This document shows, piece after piece, positions 23,840 through 34,876 of a stretch of 64,000 bases of DNA. Source of the stretch: Mytilus galloprovincialis (Eukaryota; Mollusca; Bivalvia; Mytilida; Mytilidae); contig NC_134846.1 in assembly GCF_965363235.1 (NCBI RefSeq), forward strand, positions 28,654,218 to 28,718,217, written 5' to 3'. The notes under the pieces were generated by a model. It was not told where the DNA came from, did no database searches, and worked only from the letters and a program-made list of their open reading frames with translations. The position numbers and the translations under genes are program-made. Positions within the stretch are counted from its first letter, which is position 1; each line of letters begins with the position of its first letter.

Positions 23840-24720
23840 CCATTGTCCCAGGTTAGGGAGATGGTGAAGACCCCGCTAACATGTTCAACCCCGCCCTATT
23901 TAGTATGCATGTGCCTGTCGCAAGTCAGTGGCCTATACATTTGTCCATTTCTTTCCTCGTTTGAATTTCGTTTTATCGTGTTTTTTTTCTATGTTGTGAT
24001 GATATAATATTGTTTCATCCGGCTGCAAATGTTTGCACCTGTCCTAAGTCAGGAATCTGATGTACAGTGGTTATCGTCTGTTTGTGTAATTTATACGTTT
24101 TTCTCGTTTCTCGTATTTTATTTAGATTAGACCGTTGGTTTTCTCGATTGAATTGTTTTACACTAGCAGTTTTAGGACCCTTTATAGCTTGTGGTTCAAT
24201 GAAAGCCAAGGCTCCGTATGAAGGCCGTACATTGACCTATAATGGTTTACTTTTATAAATTGTTATTTGGATAGAGATTTGTCTCATTGGCACTCATACA
24301 ACATCTTCTATACCTATTTGCTCATTGTTGAAGGCCGTATGGTTACATATAGTTGTTAATTTCTGTGTTACCTGGTCTCTTGTGGAGAGTTCTTCTTTGG
24401 CGCTCATGCCACATGAGGTGAAGGCTGGGGATACTGCTAGCATGTTTAATCCGCCGCATTCTGTTGTATGTACCTGTCCCAAGTCAGGAGACTGTAATTC
24501 ATGAATTGTCGTTTATTTATGTGTTACATATTTGTTTTTGTTCATTTTTTGTACATAATTTGTCCGTTTCTTTTCTCGGTGCTTTTTATAACTGACTATT
24601 CGGTACGGACTTTCAACGCTCATTGTCGAAGTCCGTAGTGTGACTTATAGCTGTTAATTTCTGTGTCATTTAGTCTTTTGTGGAGTGTTCTTATTGGCAC
24701 TCTTGACACATCTTCTTTTT
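23840..24720 (+). repeat. Three dispersed-repeat copies head to tail
   Basis: Copies at about 23840-23990 (truncated), 24010-24308 and 24310-24720 all contain the cctgtc(gc/cc)aagtcag, ttttctcg and gaaggccgta blocks of the family described at 12965-13393. The last two end in cactcat/cactctt ... acatcttct. Short open frames here are translations of the repeat. Arrangement in tandem is unusual for this dispersed family. Confidence 0.7.
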
Positions 24721-25538
24721 ATTTTATGTATAAGTTTTGTAGTATTTGGTTAAGGCAACTAAAGTTACAACAAAGGAACCCTTTTGTTTTTACGTTCGGG
24801 ACGAACGGACTAGAGTAACTCCGCAGTTTATGCCCCTTTTCTATGGTACCAACACAGAAGTTATGACTAGTGTGCTGGTGCTACCCATTCCACCAGCACT
24901 GTCATTAACACACATACACACAATTTTATTATAAAAATATTTAATCTTCATTTTGATTTGATTCTTTTTGGCCTATAATGATTATATGCATGCCTTAATT
25001 TCACAAGTAGTATCAAATTTGACAAATTTATTGTACATATACATTTTTGTTATATTTTATAACTTATTTTTCAATTAAACTTAAATTGATCAACACTTTC
25101 TTTTTATTTGTCTTTTAAGATTCCGTTTTGAACAAAACGATTTGTGACATATATACTTCACACGTATTTCTATCAAATCTGACATTATTACAAAGCAGCT
25201 ACTAAATAAAATGCATTCGAACTTTAAATGTGAATTTAAATATATATGCAAGTCGTCAACTGGTGTAGTGGCTAGATGCATATATCGTTGGCCAATTGAA
25301 CGACAGGTCTCCAAATTTTGTTGTTTTAAAACGTCTAGAAATATTAACGGGAATAAATAAAACAGAACGACTGAATTAAATAAACCAGGGTTTAGAACCA
25401 GAGTGCCCCGATAGAACCTTATTGCATTCGGAATTCTCATGACTATTTATACCTTCAACGTATTTTCCAAATCATTTATTTATTAAGTATATGTATATGT
25501 ATATATATAATATGTATATATAATATATATACTATAAT

Positions 25539-26070
25539 TTAACGCGTTAAAGTTGCTTTTTACGCGTTAAAGTTGCTTTTAACGCGTTAAACTTACTTTT
25601 AACGCGTTAAAGTTGCTTTTAACGCGTTAAAGTAGCTTTTAACGCGTTAAAATAGTTTAAACGCGTTCCAGTATATTTTAACGCGTTTAAGTTGCTTTTA
25701 ACGCGTTAAAGTTGCTTTTAACGCGTTAAAGATGCTTATAACGCGTTAAAGTTTCTTTTTACGCGTTAAAGTTGCATTTAACGCGTTAAAAAAGCTTCTA
25801 CGTTATGTGCTGCTAATCTCAACATTATCGCGTTAATTGACGAAGATATGACACATCCGGCCATTTCATTTATCATGTTTCGAGTAAAATCTTACGTCTT
25901 AAAACTTAGTTAAGGCGAAAGCAGAAAGTTTTTCTGTCATTTTTTGTAGTGAATTGCTTAACGCGTTAAATTATCAACTAACACGTTAAAAATGATTTTA
26001 ACGCGTTTAAACAACATTTATCGCGTTAAATGTGATTTTATCGCGTTAAATATTAACGCGTTACTTTATC
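25539..26070 (+). repeat. 20-bp TTAACGCGTTAAAG satellite, array 2
   Basis: About 13 units from 25539 to 25800, an interruption of about 150 bases (25800-25955), then five looser units to 26070. The array runs directly into the MULE exon ending near 26090, replacing its expected continuation. Same orientation as array 1, 4 kb away. Confidence 0.88.
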
Positions 26071-26084
26071 GGGTTTTTGACATG

Positions 26085-26228
26085 AACGGCCTTTCATAGA
26101 CTGATGTTGCTTGTAGGCTCTGACCAAACCGTTGTCTTGCACATGACGCCACACAGCTTGCGTCCAGTGAAACACGCACCCCTTGATGCTGACACCAGGA
26201 AAAACACGTCTGATACCAAGCCAAGCAC
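26085..26228 (-). pseudogene. MULE transposase exon fragment
   Basis: Acceptor caattgcag precedes a frame reading AWLGIRRVFPGVSIKGCVFH then WTQAVWRHVQDNGLVRAY. The KGC.FH..QA.W..VQ..GL pattern is the C-terminal signature of MULE-type transposases (the conserved CxxH-like GCVFH). The reading then passes into KQHQSMKGR and the TTAACGCG satellite, so the exon's end is lost. No catalytic aspartates are in this piece. Confidence 0.8.
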
Positions 26229-26779
26229 CTGCAATTGAAATAACAAAATTAAAATCATTATAATGCGTAGTCATATAAACATGCAAAATCTGTATAAATC
26301 ATATATTTCGAGTTATGTCTCATTTTACATGTATGTACCAAATGAATATTACAAGTGCTGTTTCATTCACATATACTAGTGTGATGTCTCATTAACATAT
26401 ACCGACTATTACAACGATTATAACAATGAATATATTGTTCTAGATTTAATACAATATAAGAGATATTCCATTCAATTTCTATATATATTTTAGGTAACAT
26501 TAGAGAAGTCTCATTGGCAGATTATCTATACTATTAAACGAGAAGACCTCATTTTGGGTGTCGCTTCTCCTCCTTCCACAATAAATTGATCATTGTGACT
26601 ATATGTCCTATAGGTACCATGGATAGTCGCATTTGTCATCCATTCTTATGATTATTCAGTTTCGGTTATTTTGGGAGAAAAACGGAAAAAAAGAAGTCCG
26701 GATATGTGTCCGTCATCACTCCGGCTTTTATTCATAGACAACTTCCTCTTCCGTTTATATTTCCAGAAGTTTACATACC

Positions 26780-26805
26780 CAGAGACATATATTTATATGT
26801 CTCTG
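26780..26805. mobile_element. 26-bp palindromic micro-element with target duplication
   Basis: The palindrome cagagacatatat/ttatatgtctctg is flanked by ACATACC(C): acataccc at 26773-26780 and again at 26806-26813. The boundary is ambiguous by one base (25 bp with an 8-bp duplication or 26 bp with 7 bp). A related palindrome is at 47173-47214. CAG...CTG ends and a 7-8 bp duplication are hAT-like. Confidence 0.65.
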
Positions 26806-26867
26806 ACATACCCTATATTATCATGTTTTATTTAAGATTCATTGCCTGAATCGTTATATGTATAAGA

Positions 26868-28065
26868 ATGTTGTCTGTAAGCAACGACCCAGGCTGTGTG
26901 AAAATAAACACAATCATTTTTGATATTATCATGTTTTATTTAAGATTCATTGCCTGAGTTATATAAGAATGTTGTCTGTAAGCAACGACCCAGGCTGTGT
27001 GAAAATAAACACAATCATTTTTGTTATTCATTGTCCCAAGTGTAAGCAACGACCCAGGCTGTGTGAAAATAAACACAATCATTTTTGTCATTCACTTATC
27101 GTCACGTAAATAACGACACAGGCATAGCCTAAATTATTATGTTTTATTTGTCACGTAAATAACGACACAGGCATAGTCTATATTATGTTTTATTTAAGAT
27201 TCATGCAAGCCATTTTCACACTTATTGTCACGTAAATAATGACACAGGCATAGCCTAAATTATCATGTTTTATTTAAGATTCATGCAAGCCATTTTCACA
27301 CTTATTGTCACGTAAATAACCAAACAGGCATAGTCTATATTATCATGTTTTATTTAAGATTCATGCAAGCCATTTTCACATTGCCTGAATCGTTATATGT
27401 TGTCCCAAGTGCAAGCCATTTTCACACTTATCGTCACGTAAATAACGACACAGGCATAGCCTAAATTATCATGTTTTATTTGTCACGTAAATAACCACAC
27501 AGGCATAGTCTATATTATCATGTTTTATTTAAGATTCATGCAAGCCATTTTCACATTGCCTGAATCGTTATATGTTGTCCCAAATGTAAGCAACGACCCA
27601 GGCCGTGTGAAAATAAACCCAATCATTTTTGTCATTCACTTATCGTAACGTAAATAACGACACAGGCATAGCCTATATTACCATGTTTTATTGTCATTCA
27701 ATTTGTCATTCACTTAGGGACGACATCAAAAGATCGATGTAGGATAAAAAACTTAAATCAAATAGTTTGGGGGTGGGGGGGTTAAAATTCTGCAAGTTTT
27801 GTATATCTAAAATCGATTTTTACATATATCCCTATTGGTAAATCAATTTTTACCAAATTAAGTTAAGAGGGGGGGTGGGGGGGGTCAGTGGAAAAACTAT
27901 GTGAATTAAGTTTTTTATCCTACATTGAACTTTTGATGTCGTCCCTTATCGTAACGTAAATAACGACACAGGCATAGCCTATATTATCATGTTTTATTGT
28001 CATTCAATCACTTATCGTCACGTAAATAACGACACAGGCATAGCCTATATTATCATGTTTTATAT
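26868..28065. repeat. Complex higher-order satellite of three modules
   Basis: Three modules are shuffled: one with gtaagcaacgacccaggctg (26880, 26971, 27041, 27588), one with gtcacgtaaataacgacaca (about ten copies from 27112 to 28035), and one with aagattcatgcaagccattt (27188, 27281, 27357, 27531). Copies are near-identical, pointing to recent unequal exchange. The array is interrupted at 27717-27945 by a MITE. It occupies the place of the missing MULE exons. Confidence 0.85.
27717..27945. mobile_element. Harbinger-like MITE, 229 bp, TTA duplication
   Basis: Forty-base inverted ends begin GGGACGACATCAAAAG and continue tgtaggataaaaaacttaa. The flanks are TTA on both sides (27714-27716 and 27946-27948). 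The uninterrupted satellite reads cattcacttatcgtcacg elsewhere (28012), so the empty site can be seen directly and the duplication is three bases, the PIF/Harbinger hallmark. The interior has G-runs and no coding frame. Confidence 0.88.
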
Positions 28066-28084
28066 ATTAAAATAAGTAAAACAT

Positions 28085-28225
28085 GCTCAACTTCATCTAA
28101 AACTACCTCGACCAAAAACTTTGACCTGAAGTGGGACAGACGGACGAGACGGACGGACGACCGAACAAACGAACGCACGGATGCACAGACTAGAAAACAT
28201 AATGCCCATAATTGGGGCATAAAAA
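28085..28225 (-). mobile_element. Hairpin-capped repeat family iv (end fragment)
   Basis: Read on the minus strand it starts after a T-run with atgccccaattatgggcat (a hairpin), followed by a ccgtccgtc-type microsatellite and ggtcaaagtttttggtcg. This is the same layout as families i, ii and iii (T-run, hairpin, CGTC-rich microsatellite) with different sequence. The other end of this copy was not identified; it may have been cut by the satellite at 28065. Confidence 0.55.
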
Positions 28226-28953
28226 TTTATTGTTAAAAGGGAAAATAGTGATTTGGCAAAAATGAGAGTAAGGTGGAGATTAGAGGGAGGCAGGACCTTT
28301 TTCGGGGCGTCGGGATCGGGTGTTTTTAAGCTCGGGATTTGGTGATTGATCCTTACGGGATCCATGGAATATATTTTTCGATTTCGGGATATGAATTTCT
28401 TTAAATTCTGCATCTCAGTTTCATGGTTTTAAGCCCGGGATTTCGGGATCAGGACCCCTCCGATCGACAACCCCTCAAATTAGCCTTAGTCGGTATTGGT
28501 CATTTATACATGATTCAAATCCTACAATTGGCATGTTAATAAGGCTCTCAAAAAAAAAATCACTGATGAATTGTAATAGAAGCATATTTTTTAGACTAAT
28601 AATGGTCTATATATAAGCAGTTACATTTATTTCATGTTTGAAACGGTGCAAATTTTTGATTTGATTTGACTTTTACCAAAAGAAGCATTGTAGCAAAGGA
28701 GAAGAATAATTGTGGTCGTAGGCCAGAAACACGAATATAATTGAATTTAACAGAAAGGAAACAAATATCGGACTTTGGAAAAAGGGAGGTATACCTACTA
28801 TGTAATTCTCCATACATAATATCTTTTGCAAAAAATTACCCTGCAACAGTTCACAAGCTGTATATGCCCGCGATTTCGCGGGTGTGTTCTAGTACGGTTG
28901 AAGTGCTGACTCACAAATTGCAATATTTTATTTTATCTTTTAAATGTACTTAC

Positions 28954-29262
28954 CTTTGCAGCTACTTCTTTATAAATTGGTAGCTTCAGGTCTGCTGGGT
29001 GGGTGTGGTGCTGAGGACCAGCTCTAAAGACATCACCAACTTGGCTTACTGTAGCATGGCAGCGAGTCATCAGAATCACGATGACCAATGTCAAAAGTAC
29101 CATCTAGCGGGTCTATTGGCTGCTCTGGTTCAAGATCTGCTTCTGCCTGTGGTGCTGGCTCTGGTGCTGGCTCTGCTGGCCAATTACGTTGTTCACATGG
29201 TCTGCAGATAAACTGTAAGGCATTGCCCTGTCTGGCGTTGTTGTAAGCTGCCAGTGTTATGC
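28954..29262 (-). pseudogene. PHD C-terminus, acidic linker and half FLYWCH domain
   Basis: Acceptor tttcag at 29263; donor gtaagt after 28954. The frame from the PHD exon continues GITLAAYNNARQGNALQFIC then RPCEQ, supplying the last zinc-ligand pair, and goes on into a Pro/Ala/Glu linker (PAEPAPEPAPQAEAD). It stops in SKPSW. From about 29063 another frame reads CHATVSQVGDVFRAGPQHHT then HPADLKLPIYKEVAAK, the C-terminal half of a FLYWCH zinc finger. The first half of FLYWCH is absent and the two frames are out of register, consistent with a deletion. Confidence 0.7.
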
Positions 29263-29398
29263 CTGAAATTGATATACCATTATTAGTTTTGCAATATATA
29301 CATGTATATAATAAAATATCATTTAAATATTTCTCACACAAGAACTTCATTAATATTTTAATACTTATAATAATGGTAATTTTAACATATATGCAAAG

Positions 29399-29640
29399 TT
29401 ATTTGCTACACAAGAACTGAAATAATATTCTTATACTATAATAATAATAATGAAAGGCAAATCTAGATGTGTTTTCCTTGGTAATGATTATAATGATAAT
29501 AATAATGATGATTATCATAATACTATTATTATTAGACATATAGATGGTAAAGTTATATATGCTTGATATTATTTTTCTGTTTGATAATATTTGATAATAA
29601 GTATAATAATAATAATACTTTGTAATAAGAAAGCAAAACC
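29399..29640. repeat. AT-rich (TAA/TAT)n simple repeat
   Basis: Runs of aataataatgat and tattattatt types between the two MULE exons. The long minus open frame across it (many Ile and Tyr codons) is a product of the simple repeat. Confidence 0.7.
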
Positions 29641-29650
29641 AAAAACTTAC

Positions 29651-29756
29651 CAGTGTCACAGAGTCTATGCTGCCATCTTTCACATGAATCACATGATATA
29701 GCATGCTGGCGAGGTCGGACCTCTCTGTCACAAGAAATACACATATGCACTTCCAT
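29651..29756 (-). pseudogene. PHD-like zinc-finger exon of the MULE gene
   Basis: Starts at ATG 29756 and ends at donor gtaagt after 29651. It encodes MEVHMCISCDREVRPRQHAI then SCDSCERWQHRLCDTG, with CISC, CDSC, H and C in the C4HC3 order of a PHD finger. The last ligands (CRPC) are supplied by the next exon. Splice phase (one base, GGC completing Gly) matches the next exon. Confidence 0.75.
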
Positions 29757-29834
29757 AGTTTTGGGGTAAATGCTTCATGGTTACTGTTACTGTTATATGT
29801 TTTTGGTGGACGACTTACCAATTGGTAATTGCGC

Positions 29835-31320
29835 CCTGGTAACTAAATTTGGAATTAGTCCATTATAGTAATATTTTACTTTAGAGATAATTCCATTTAA
29901 ATAAAAATTAAAGAAAATAAATATATATTCAAGGCGACCCTCTTTGTTTACAGGTGGTGCGCCTTATTAACCTGTACTAGTTTAAACTTATTTTATTAAA
30001 TTTAAATAGAAATAAAACTTATAAAACAAATGAATGGTTTTTTTTAAACTTTTATAAGGGGTTAAGAAATTTGGTTTTTGAGACTTCGGGTTTTGCCCTA
30101 TACTTTTACATCTATTTTTTAACTAGAAGAAAAATGCTGTATGTTTTTTGTTTTTGTTTTTGTTTTTTGTTGGTTTTTTTTCTCCATCTGTGGTTGTTAG
30201 TGTTATTGTTATAAATAACGTATTGTGTCACTTAATTATGTTTGTTTTAATTATGATAGTCAGTTGCTTTGTCGTATTTCTTGAATACTATAAGTAGACT
30301 ATGTTTGTTCAGTTGCCCCAGCCAGTGGTCCCGTGAGAATCGTGTATACGCACTATCTCACGGAAGATACAAACCATGATAGTGTAGGTTAATTGCAACC
30401 TGGAACAAGGCATCGTCGTGTGCTCTGACGGATGATCAGTCAGGCAGAGAACAAGCCAATGTCTAACTCCCGAAATGCAATAACTGTTTCATGATATACC
30501 CCCCCTGAAAATCCAAATTGTATAGATAGAGTAAAAAAAAATATAATAATAATTAAATAAATGAAACTATTACTTATTTTAAAAAAACGGGGCATTCTAC
30601 TTCTAAATTAATTACAAGGGTTCCAGTTTGAATTGTACGGGCTTTTTTTGTCATTTCAGTACAATCGATGTACTTTGCGCTGACTCCACTGTTTTCTAAG
30701 CTTCGTACATGTCAAACTGGATTTAACTTTAACTTAATTTCATGCCCTGTATGTCACGACTACCATGTCTGGGGGCGACCACTGGTTGGCACCGCTAATC
30801 TACATACATGTCTACAAGTAATGCATACGACTTTTTAAATAATTTTGTTTGTTAGTTAAGTTTTATATTTTTATATGTTAGTTGTAGCTTTAGCCTTTAA
30901 ATTGAAATCTGAGTAGAGAAATTCGGTTTTTTGGTTTTTAAACTTAAATGCTAAGGGTACTATAGTAGTACTACCGATATGCTTAAAATGTTTGCTATTT
31001 TATAAAGTCGTAAAGGCACTTATATATTGATACATCTTTTACCCTTTCTGTGTTCCTTTATTTCACAATTGAACTTTTTAATTGACCTTGTAGTGTTGTT
31101 GTTTTATACTTATGTAATCAAACAATAAAAATGTGGGTGTGTTTGATTGGGTGATTGGTTACTAAATCACGTCCTTGTACCTGGGTGTGTATGTACTAGC
31201 ACTGTAGTGTTGTAACACGTGTTTGTGGTGTGGCATTGGTGTTATTGAAGAAGTTGGGTAAGTTTTGTGTTTACATGTTTACTTTATAACCTGTTATTTC
31301 TTCATATTCTTATTTCTTAT
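29835..31320. other. Gene-free stretch with a structured block
   Basis: No splice-bounded exon is visible. The block 30310-30480 stands out from the AT-rich surroundings: it has a stem CCGTGAGA/TCTCACGG with an inner GTGTATACGCAC palindrome, then AGGTTAATTGCAACCT. A second GC-richer patch is at 30745-30825 (ggcgaccactggttggcacc). Neither matches an RNA gene I can name; they may be part of a LINE 3' region. Confidence 0.4.
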
Positions 31321-31563
31321 TCTAGTTTTTTTTTTTTTTTTTTTTAATTTATTACGGATATTATCCTTTCAATGAAAATGTTTAGATATATATATTTGTC
31401 TTTGCATTTCATAGCTTACTTGGACTGCCATTTATAGAAAATTATCTGAACTTATGTATCCCTACCTAGTTCTGTTGTTTGTTTGTTGTTTTTTTTTCTT
31501 TTTTTTCTTTCTTTTCAGAGTTTAATTGCAATTTACGCATTGTTTTATACAAATGTCATATGT

Positions 31564-32430
31564 TTATATGTCCCCTTTTGTGGCATGAATAAAATTAATA
31601 ATGGGTAGGACTGATTGTGCTTTTTCACTAAGCATACTTTGCATCGAAAAAATTGTAACTCCTTGTGCTATTAACTCTTGGAACATAACATTTCTGTTAT
31701 CGCTATATGTAGTGCACTCTAGCAGAAAGTGTTTTGCTGTTTCTGGTGCTCTACCGCAATTTTCGCACATTTCAGAATTTTTAACTCCTATTTTGAATAG
31801 ATGTTTATTTAGTTTAGCATATCCAGTTCTAAGTCTGTACATAATAGTTTCTTTGCGCCTTATCATTTTTGGTAAGGACACCTTAAATGATATTTTTTCC
31901 TTTATTTCATACAAGTGTCTACCCTTTTTGTTGGAATCCCAGCTAGTTTGCCACATAGTTTTAAGTATATTTGTACATAAAGTTTTAATATCTTCTTTAT
32001 ATAGTGGGGTATTTGCGTATATAATTTCATAATTCAAAGCATGTTTTGCTTGCATATCAGCTAACTCATTTCCCCAGATACCTACATGGCTAGGAATCCA
32101 TTCGAGCACGACATTTATACCTGCTTTTAGTAGCGTTGTTATACTATAGTATATATCATAAATAATTAAGTTATTGACCTTTGATAGAGGTCCCTGTATT
32201 GCCTGTAAAGCTGATAATGAATCAACGAATATTACAACATTTAATGGTAGGACATCTTGTATCCAATTGAGTGCAAGGAATATTGCCATAAGTTCGCATG
32301 TAAATACTGATAAATTGTTATGCAGTCTATACCCTTTTTTTATTTTGAATTCTGGTATTACATAGGCACAGCTACCTTTTCCACTATCTGGTTCTTTGGA
32401 TCCGTCAGTATAATTTTTATATAATTTTTA
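31564..32430 (-). pseudogene. LINE ORF2: RNase H domain and Cys/His tail
   Basis: The RNase H fold begins YTDGSK (first Asp) near 32420, then GSCAYVIPEFKI, CELMAIFLAL (Glu), VIFVDSLSALQAI (second Asp) and WIPSHVGIWGNELADMQAK (His and last Asp). All catalytic residues are therefore present. After it comes a Cys/His motif, CENCGRAPETAKHFLLEC, typical of the I-clade C-terminus. It ends at stop 31564. The first 45 residues are out of frame with the RT portion upstream because of a single frameshift near 32416. Confidence 0.85.
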
Positions 32431-34440
32431 TAATAAGTATCAATGAGGATATCGCCCTCGCTTTTGATAAGATGTGGGAGGTCCTTTTTTGTTATAATAT
32501 TGTGTAACTGGGTGCTAACATTGGGTTTAAGTAAGTGCCACGGGGGCTGTGGGCATTCACTCTGTTTATATATAACTTTTGTATCAATATTAAATGTTTG
32601 TATAACATCTTGTGCTATGCAATAGAATGGTTTTTGCTTCTTTTTAATACGGTTTTGATAGTATTGATAGTCAAAATCGTTTTGTAAACTAATTTTAGCT
32701 GGATGGAGATCATCATAACTCATAATATTTAAATATGCTTTTGTAATTAAAGATTTTCTTCTGTCCTCGTAGGGAGGGTCACCCATTTCGGCCTGTAAAC
32801 TTACAAGTGAGGCCCCTTTAATGACACCTGTACAAGTACGCAAGGCCTGCGTTTGTAAACTATCTAGGATCTTTTTTGTCGAGTATGATGCGGTATTATA
32901 AATTTGACATCCATAATCTATTTTGGATCTTATTAACGCTACATATATATTTCGTAGTGTGTGACTGTTAGCACCCCATTTGGTCCCAGATATTACCCTC
33001 ATACAGTTCAACACTTTTGTGCATCTAGTATGTATGTACTGAATGTGTTTATTCCAAGTTAATTTGCAATCAAATATAATCCCTAAAAATTTAACTTCTT
33101 TAACTATTTGCAATATATTGTTTCCAAATTTTAATTTGATATCAGGAATATTCTTTTTTCTATTAAATATAATACACACTGTTTTATTGGTGGATAAATT
33201 GAATCCCCAAGTGTTACACCATTTATAAATATTATTTAAATCCTGTTGTATTTTTTTCTGTAAAAAAGAAATACATTTTCCCGATAACCAGATAGCTCCG
33301 TCATCTGCGAACTGTGACATTTCACAATTTTTAATGCAGTCAGTGAGGTCGTTTACCATAATATTAAAGAGAGTAGGGCTTATGCAGCTACCTTGGGGCG
33401 TTCCATTTTGAAGTATATATATTTCTGAGAAAGTGTCATTAATTTTAACTTGTATAGTTCGATTTGTAAGATAATCACTAACATAAGCAAGCATGTTTCC
33501 TTTAATTCCTAGTTTAATCATTTTTTTCAACAAGCCATGTTTCCAGAGCATATCAAATGCTTTCTGGAAGTCAATAAATAAACCTATAGTGACTAACTTT
33601 TTCAAAAAGCTCTTTTGAATGTCATTGTCTAATCTAATACACTGTTCTAATGTGCTTCTGTTTTTTCTAAACCCACTCTGGGTGGGTGCATACAACTTAT
33701 TTTTTTCTAAATACCATTTTAAGCGATTATTAACTATTTTCTCCATAATTTTATTGAAATTTGAAATTAAGGAGATTGGTCTATATGACAAGGGGTCGGA
33801 GTGGGGTTTACCAGGTTTTATATGTGGGATAATAATTGCATGTTTCCATGTTTTGGGTAGTTCCTGTAAAAACCATATTCTATTAAAAAATAATAATATA
33901 ATACTTAAGGATTTGTTCGACATGTGTTTAAACATATTGTAACCAATTTTATCTTTTCCTGGTGCACTGTTATTAGTGTCATTTAATCGCATCTTTTAGT
34001 TCATTTAGTGTGAACTCTTCGTTATAGCAGTCTGAGTTATCTTTATAGAATTGTACTAAATTAGTATCATTTTTTTCTATATCTGCTTTGTGTATTTTAA
34101 ATTCTTCGTTATAGTTATTTGTACTGCTTACAGTGCAAAATTTTTGAGCTAATAAATCTGCCTTTTCCTTTGTTGTTTCATATATATTATTATTATCTAT
34201 TAAGGTTTCTATTTCCTTTTTCTCAGTTACCTTTCCTAACATTCTTTTTATATTGTACCACACTTTTGATAATTTTGTATCAGTATTCATTGAGTCACAG
34301 TATGATTCCCAACATTGTTTCTGTGTATCATTTATTATATTTCTGCACTTATTTTGTTTCTCTTTATAGTTTTTAAAATCCTGCCCATTACCTGTATGTT
34401 GAGCTTTATTTCTGGCTTTATTTCTACCTTTTACTGCTTT
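32358..34440 (-). pseudogene. LINE ORF2: linker and reverse transcriptase
   Basis: The linker reads VPWWNTNCTKAVKGRNKARN (34360-34480) and KVWYNIKRMLGKV. The RT has SAPGKDKIGYNMF, YRPISLISNFNKIMEKIV, QSGFRKNRSTLEQCIRL, LFIDFQKAFDMLWKHGLLKK, NGTPQGSCISPTLFNIMV, the catalytic QFADDGAIWLSG and the thumb motif VKFLGIIFDCKLTWNKHI. All RT motifs 0-7 appear in order. One frameshift lies near 33990, where DAIK runs to a stop and the downstream frame resumes at LNDTNNSAPGK. Related to mollusc elements often labelled 'jockey-like', but RNase H argues for the I group. Confidence 0.88.
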
Positions 34441-34479
34441 AGTGCAATTAGTATTCCACCAGGGTACAGATGGTTTGTT

Positions 34480-34823
34480 ACTTTTGTTATTATTTTTTCT
34501 GACTGGAATGAACTCCCCAGCGATACTATATTTACTTTTGTGTATCTAATATGTTCTCTACAGTAAATTGCTGTACCACCCCCTTTTGTGTTTCTAACTG
34601 AAAAAGTAGCTAGATTATATCCTTTTATTTTAGTATGCTCTTCTTCATTATTATACCATGTCTCTTGTAGACATATAATATCAGGTATTTTGCTTGATTT
34701 GCTCAATGACCATAGGTATTCTGGACCATGAGCATTGAAACCTTGACAGTTCCAATGAATTATATGTAATGTATTAGTCAACATTTGACTAAGCAGCATA
34801 ATTAATTTTATTATAAGATACAT
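34480..34823 (-). pseudogene. LINE ORF2: endonuclease with internal deletion
   Basis: Begins LHIIHWNCQGFNAHGPEYLW, then DIICLQETWYNNEE (the catalytic LQET Glu) and GGGTAIYCREHIRYTKVNIV. Right after this (about 34515) the sequence jumps to AGEFIPVRKNN, which belongs at the end of the endonuclease/start of the linker. The middle with the GDFN, SP.DLT and SDH motifs is missing, a loss I estimate at well over 100 codons. The frame also shifts at the junction. Confidence 0.75.
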
Positions 34824-34876
34824 TTTAGATTCTTTTTGTATAACTGTATATATATACTACTCATACTTTTCTTAAC

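Larger units (their letters stand above)
26085..29756 (-). pseudogene. MULE transposase gene with PHD and FLYWCH fingers, decayed
   Basis: Three separated minus-strand pieces fit one gene of the PHD-FLYWCH-MULE type that is multicopy in bivalves (recollection). In order: a PHD-like finger (29651-29756 plus the start of the next exon), half of a FLYWCH domain (28954-29060 region), and a transposase exon (26085-26228). The catalytic DDE core exons that should lie between FLYWCH and the last piece are missing; that space holds a satellite array, a MITE and other repeats. A frame change between the linker and the FLYWCH half, and the run of the last exon into satellite DNA, show that it cannot make a full protein. 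The transposon's own terminal repeats were not found. Confidence 0.75.

Noticed and set aside
29399-29821. 140-codon minus frame rich in Ile and Tyr
   Set aside because: Runs through a (TAA/TAT) simple repeat; the real signal here is the PHD exon in another frame.
31601-32032. 143-codon plus-strand frame
   Set aside because: Antisense shadow of the LINE RNase H/tail frame on the minus strand, which carries the recognisable motifs.
33619-33942. 107-codon plus-strand frame
   Set aside because: Antisense shadow of the LINE reverse transcriptase.
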